Source: Davidsoniella eucalypti
Taxonomy: Eukaryota > Ascomycota > Sordariomycetes > Microascales > Ceratocystidaceae
Length of the DNA stretch: 64,000 nt
Direction: 5' to 3'
Assembly (NCBI GenBank): GCA_004009845.1
Contig: RMBW01000008.1
Span: forward strand, 124,001 to 188,000
Made by a program: the position numbers and the translations under genes. The notes beneath the pieces were generated by a model. That model was not told the origin of the DNA. It made no database searches and saw only the letters and a program-made list of their open reading frames with translations. Positions within the stretch are counted from its first letter, which is position 1. Every line of letters begins with the position of its first letter. Below are positions 58,601 through 64,000 of the stretch, in pieces.

Positions 58601-61599
58601 AAAGCACAAGACTAGCTAGCACAGACAAACATTCACCTGCCTGCCCTCGCATTATGCACGCCGCAAGTGTTGAAGCTTCGGCCATCGTTTATACTAACCC
58701 CGGCTTAAGCTTACTTGGTCTCCTGACGCTCTTCTCGGCCGTCTCTCTATCCGTTTTCAGGCTTCGTTAGACACTTTTATTCTCCTAATAACAAGCACGA
58801 TATCAGTAGGTATTCATGTGTTTTATTCATGGCTACAACTGTACACATGTTTTTTTGTCCATACCGGTAGTTTTTACCTACCTTTGGCCTTGTCACAACG
58901 ATCTTGCCCGGCATTTCTTCTCTAGTTACATAGAAAAATCCTGCCCAAACTACTGCCAGCGTAAAGCCTGGTTCACTAGCAACTTGTCATAGTTGTCACA
59001 AGCCAACTAATACCTTCTATCATAAGTACAACGCTAAGAAAAAAGCAAAAAAAGGCAATGAAACGTAGTATCTACAAACGAACAAGATTATCGAGAGAAA
59101 GAAGGCCATGAAAAGGAATCTCTTTAGGTTAGTGCCGCCGGCACTACTACAGTCACTTTCCAGCTAGCTCCAATCTTGAAACAAACCTGTACATAAAGTA
59201 TGTTAGTTCTATTCTCAACGTCATTCGGCTTTCTCTTTCTCTTTCTCTCCATGAAAAAAATCCCGAGGCCTAAAATGGAGAATTTTCCTCGCCAAAACAA
59301 AAACTCTCCTTCAGCCGTTTATTCGGGCTTTTACGTAGGTTCATTCATATACTCTGTTGCTATCAACAGACGACAAACCCATCTTGCCCGGTATGCCGGC
59401 TCATAGACAATCGTAGTGTGAAACTTACACTCAGTATGCCTGCCCAGCAAAAAAAAAACCAAACATTTGACAATCATCATCATGTTCCACTAAGACTTCA
59501 AGACATAGAAACTTCCAGGTTTGATAGCCATATGCTTAGGCCTACAAAGTCCAGGTCATGGCTGGCTTTCTTTTTGACTGCTCTGCCTTTCCTCTTGATA
59601 GTAGTATCCATTAGTACTTGGTGGAAATTGACGCTTCCTTTTCAGCACGGGCGTATCATCTACCGAATCAGTGCATTTTAGTTGCGGTTGTTTCACTACG
59701 TAGCAACTGGGCTTGAACCCTCAAAGCTTCAAAGTCACCTTATGCCATGTAGTGTTGAACAAAGATGCCAAATGATTTGTTAAATCAGACTTGACATATC
59801 TGTAGTATCGTCCGAGACCTGCCTTGCTTGCAATCAAATGATAATTCTATCAGCTAGTCTTGACTACATTGCGCTATATGAAGGACAAAGATATACCATG
59901 TGTTTGCTACACAGCCTACAACTACATGATGGCTATAGCATACTGATATTCTCGCCAAAGTTATACATAGTTTTGTTTGAGGTAACTTGTATTCGTCATT
60001 AACGTGTTTGGACTTGAAGTTTGAACGATAGGGTTAAACACATAAATAGGGTTATTCATAATTAGGGTATATTTGAAGGGCCAAAAGTACGTGGGCAGAC
60101 CCCCAGCACTGAGCGGCATGACGCCTACCCCGCCGCAGTAAACTGAGTCAAAACAATGAATCACTATGCCGATACTATTTGTATGGCGGGGTAGTGAATT
60201 TAGGGGCTACAGCGAGGACGGGTATTGTGACGACCCGAGAAAACAACTCGCCTGACCTGCCAGAAAAGACTTTGGATCCGGCTGAAAAGCGGCGTTTCGC
60301 AATGTGCACTATGATCTTAGTCCCTTTCCTTGTTTTTCTTGCCTGTATTCCCGGATACACAATGACGACGAATGGCATGTATGTATGTCTACCGAGAAGG
60401 AGACCAAGCTGGGAAAGGAGATTCTGCTTGCAATGTCCGCCAGAACGGATAGGAGAGCTTCTTCTTCTCGCTGGACACACATGGGATCCATGGCATGGAT
60501 GAGTAGATAGATTCTTGACAAGGTCAGACGGATAGCTACATACAGATAACAAACACATTATGGAATGCCTGATTATAAGTGCATACATGTAGTTGTACTT
60601 GTAGACTACGGAAGAAGCTTAGTAAAGCCAAGGTACGTAATAGCCATGTTGCTGCACCCGAAAAAAGTGTGCACATGTGTTGATACTACGGAAGCTAAGA
60701 AAGCTATGACTTCACTTCAGTTTGTCGTACGCTTGCTTCCGAGACAATACCACTAATTCAGTGAAAACAAGACCAACCATTGGGAATACCGGGAGGATCT
60801 GGGCTCTGCTGCACTAGCCCAGCTCCATTTTACATTCCTGGAATTCAGGCCTTCACCGCACCTGTATTCTCCTGTTCTTATACAGAAGGGTGAAAACAAA
60901 CGATGTGCAGTACAACTGTGATATGAAGAAGAGACAGAGAGATAGAGAGAGCAAAAAAGCCCACCACAGATTATATCGCGAATCCCCATTCCACTTTTAG
61001 GCGAGAAGCTTGCCAATCAGCGTCTTGGCTTAGGGGCCCCTCTCTTTGCTTAGGAGAAGCAGAAAAGCACAGAGAGAGATAGAGGGAAAAAAAGCCCGTC
61101 TTGGCTTTGATGACCAGCAAACTCGCTTTAGCTGTTCTACTCAATGACTGACGATGTTATTCGTTTTGTATGGGGGAGGGGGGGGGGCAGCAGACGAGGA
61201 GGGGTTGGGCAAATGCTCGACGCTGTACTCGACAAGTTGAAGGTTCAAGCTAGCAACTCAGGAGAAGCAGAAGCAGCCTCCAGGGGAAGGAAAAAAAAAC
61301 AACTTGGAGGAGATTGTGGTGATCGCAAGCAGTAGAGACACAAGGGGCGGTTAACAAGCAGTGGAAAAAAAAGAACTATGCAGTCTCAAAAGTAACACCG
61401 GCTGGCATGAGAGCAGTCGGTGATGAAGCAATAGCTCTGGATTAGCTGTTTTGCGGCTCGAAGGGGGGGGGGGGAGGAAAGAAGAGCAGCAGAAAAACAG
61501 TATATCTTCCATGACAACCGAAGTAAATAGTAAATCAGGCGTTTCTATGTTTTGTCATCTTGTTTTTTTCTAAGATTTCAATAGAATAACAAAAAACAA

Positions 61600-61906
61600 A
61601 GAATTACTTTTTTTAGTGAACAAAAGTTTACCGATTTTTTCTTCTCTTGCTCTTTGCTCTTCTGCCCAATCTTTCCGCCTTCCCTCTTATTTTCTTGATC
61701 CTAGCTTCCTAAACAAGCACAACCTCTTTTCTGAACGATTGCATACCCATTTTCTTTTTTTTATTCTTTGATATTTTTTTTTTATCCTCTTCACCTTTTC
61801 TGTACTTCGACTTTTTCCTTTTATTTATTGTTGCAGACTCTCGTCTTTTGCTTGTTTCTTTTGCTCCTATTAACCTCCGTCCCTCACATTCACACTCTCT
61901 CGCACA
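61600..61906 (+). promoter_or_regulatory. Pyrimidine-rich profilin leader/promoter
   Basis: Dense T and CT tracts (CTTCTCTTGCTCTTTGCTCT, TTTTTTTTATCC) run up to the profilin ATG at 61907, which sits in a CACAATG context. This composition is typical for leaders of highly expressed fungal genes. Confidence 0.55.
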
Positions 61907-63143
61907 ATGTCGTGGCAGGGTAAGTCATTTTCCATCCCCCTCCTCCTCCCGCAGGCCGGCCTTTCTGTCCAGAAGAGACAAGAGGGAAAACTTCGGCCGC
62001 TTCGTCAGGCTTTCCAGTTGTATCAATCGAACTTGGGCCAGCCGCGCCTCTGCCCGCCGACCGCCAAATACCCAAACCAAGCCGGTGGTATTGTGGGCTG
62101 CTGGCGCACCGTCTGAGACACTTCTGGGAGCTATCCTACGCAGCGTCCGGTGACTTGTTTGCCTACACCTAGACGAGCGGTTTTATTATTTGAGTATTCT
62201 ATATTCTGTGGGGTTATTTACTAACTGTTTGCTTGCTTTGCTCCTACTCTAGCTTACATCGATTCCTCGTGAGCTTCTACCCTACCCCTCCTTTGTCAGT
62301 CCGCCCGCGCCCCGCGTGATGTTTTGCTGGGCCGGGCATCAAGATAATGACATGAAACGATACTTAAAACGAACTCGCGATATACTGACTCCATTGCGCT
62401 TTTTATTCAGCCTTGTTGCCTCCGGCCATATCGATAAGGGTGCTATCATCAGTGCCGCTGGCGACAGCATCTGGGCCATCTCTTCTGACTTCACTGTAAA
62501 TTCCACCCCATTTCAATAGCATCGATGTGTTCGCCTCTTTTCCGAAGCCGAGAAAACAAATACTCCCTGTTCGACCTCCACCACGCCGAGTCTCGATACA
62601 TATATATATGTTATTTATATGGTAGTGCTACAGTGCCTACAGTATGATGAGCTAGACATATACAACCTATTTCGGGACCTGGAGGGCGGCGCATCACGCT
62701 CGGTGACAAGATGATATCAAAGAATCTGTAAACTAACGCGACATACGCACTTATAGCTGTCCGCTGAAGAAATGAAGGCTATGGTCACCATCCTCTCCGG
62801 CAACCAGGCCGCCGGGACCGATGCCTATGCCAATGGTTTATACGCTGGTGGCGAGCGCTACGTTGTCTGCAGACTTGAGGACCGGAGTCTGTACGGCCGC
62901 AAGGTATGTCACTTTCCTAAACAATCACCTATTTACCATAACTTGCATTGTTGTTTCTTATTAGCAGCATGTCATTAACATAATTCTATCTTTGCTCTTC
63001 TACTATAGGGTCAGGAGGGTATCTGTGTCGTCAAGACAAAGCAGGCTATCATCGTTGGCCACTACGGCAAGACCCACCAGGCTGGCAATAGTGCCAACAC
63101 TGTCGAGAGCCTTGCTGACTACTTGATCAAGTTGAGCTACTAA
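61907..63143 (+). CDS. Profilin
   Basis: Small actin-monomer and polyproline-binding protein controlling actin filament growth. Exons are 61907..61919, 62253..62268, 62411..62495, 62757..62903 and 63009..63143, in frame, 131 residues, the normal size. It starts MSWQAYIDSSLVASGHIDKG, the profilin signature, continues AAGDSIWAISSDF, LSAEEMKAMV, LYAGGERYVVCR, and ends VVKTKQAIIVGHYGKT with SLADYLIKLSY. The first coding exon is 13 nt and the second 16 nt; only with both is the N-terminal polyproline-binding helix complete. Introns 1 and 3 are long for this genome window (333 and 261 bp). High confidence. Confidence 0.96.
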
Positions 63144-64000
63144 ATCTCTCCATTTATGATGCATCGTTACATACCCCTTCCCGGAGCCGGCAGTAGAGTG
63201 AGTGTAGATAACTCGCAATATGATTAATGTCAAGATCATTCAACGAAAATTGCTAATTGCATGCTTTGTATATACAAAACTTTGCTTTACGTAGAAGGCA
63301 TCTATTTAAAATCATTAATTGTTCCATTCTTCAATGTGTCTATATCATAGAGTAGTTGGACGTAGCCATTTGATGACTCGGGCATGATGGATATACCATC
63401 ATTTCCAAGATTTACGGTTCAGGGAATGATGCGTGTGATGAGATGGCAAAGGCCCTGACCAGAAGATCATGAAGTCTTTGGTGAAAAAATATATCATTAC
63501 TATCCCTCAACACATCGTTACCCCCATCACGAAAATTTGTCTAGAGATGCTAGTTTACGTATATACTATAATAATATTAGGGTGTTTGTATTAGAAACAC
63601 AATATATCACGTAGTGAAACCAGTGATACAATAAATACATCGTGAAATTTTCATTACATCAAACGTAGCTGTCTAGTGCATCGAGATATACTGTCACTGT
63701 AATACATGAGATCATGTTACACAAGCGTCAACCTTGATAGAAGCCTTTGCTCATTATCATGCTAAAACAATGTACTATCAAATAGAGTATAAATCGTAGG
63801 AAGCACCAGAGGCATAGAAAATGACCATGGGGATGTAATTAATGTACTAGTTTAGATTCGAAAATGTAAGTCTACAGTTCGTAATAAAGTCATCATAACC
63901 TAAACAGAAGACCACCAAGTTGTTTGATTCCGAGATTTCAAGCTTTTGACCAGAATTATATTGCTGGTAAGAAGACGCAACCAAAAGAAATCCCTTCCCA
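63144..64000. other. Profilin 3' flank
   Basis: AT-rich sequence with many ATA/TAT stretches. No gene supported up to the window edge. Confidence 0.55.

Larger units (their letters stand above)
55218..61906. other. 6.7-kb region without a recognisable gene, between the Ser-rich and profilin genes
   Basis: Upstream flank of two divergently transcribed genes. No frame here encodes a known motif; the longest are about 100-160 codons and pyrimidine-driven. Contents are a (GA)10 repeat at 55291-55310, a 26-nt A tract at 55650-55675, and G tracts at 56080-56089, 61177-61186 and 61463-61474. CT-rich stretches occur near 56465-56490, and three AGGGTT-like sites cluster at 60030-60070. The last 300 bp are the profilin leader. 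Confidence 0.55.

Noticed and set aside
59700..59735. GGGTTCAAGC on the minus strand, another B-box-like sequence
   Set aside because: The T-stem does not pair and no acceptor stem was found.
1..64000. CRISPR array, secondary-metabolite cluster, or intact transposon
   Set aside because: None seen. The genes are eukaryotic housekeeping and signalling genes, and no transposase, reverse transcriptase, PKS or NRPS motif appears in any frame.

Overview
The window is nuclear DNA of a filamentous ascomycete fungus (Pezizomycotina). The evidence is the short GT-AG introns (about 50-210 bp) with CTAAC-like branch sites, a dispersed 5S rRNA gene with the Neurospora-type sequence, a group III fungal G-alpha subunit, and orthologues of UBR1, Swd3/WDR5, PEX12, Ist2, glycogen phosphorylase and profilin. 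I cannot name the order or species from sequence alone. Genes are monocistronic and intron-bearing; there are no operons.

Layout, left to right. 1-3295 (+): 3' two-thirds of a P-type IIB Ca2+-ATPase (PMC1-like). 4615-5045 (+): QCR9, a tiny subunit of respiratory complex III, with its first coding exon unresolved. 5917-12594 (+): UBR1, the N-recognin E3 ubiquitin ligase. 12929-14372 (-): WDR5/Swd3-like WD40 protein. 15859-17226 (+): PEX12. 17741-19276 (+): GH16-fold protein whose catalytic motif looks destroyed. 19361-20501 (-): metallophosphoesterase. 21673-24366 (+): anoctamin/Ist2. 24502-24804: long imperfect inverted repeat. 24968-25086 (-): 5S rRNA. 27670-30528 (+): fungal SH3-domain protein with a Cys/His-rich segment. 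30529-42623: 12 kb without a recognisable gene. 42624-44057 (+): group III G-alpha subunit. 47490-50575 (+): glycogen phosphorylase. 51399-55217 (-): large, GC-rich, Ser/Ala/Pro-rich protein of unknown function. 55218-61906: 6.7 kb without a recognisable gene. 61907-63143 (+): profilin.

The genes are mostly housekeeping or signalling genes and form no cluster or pathway. The G-alpha subunit acts in cAMP and nutrient signalling in fungi, and glycogen phosphorylase is a classical downstream target of that signalling, but their adjacency here is not evidence of co-regulation.

I found no biosynthetic cluster, CRISPR array, intact transposon or clearly new multi-gene system. The strongest points for a second look are the degenerate, apparently non-secreted GH16 protein with a basic tail, the long hairpin-forming repeat beside the 5S gene, a shared LINE-tail-like repeat at two distant sites, very small coding exons (13 and 16 nt), a GC-AG intron, and the long empty regions upstream of the G-alpha and profilin genes. 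Exon boundaries were placed by hand from splice consensus, phase and family conservation. Every multi-exon model given here keeps frame from first to last exon.
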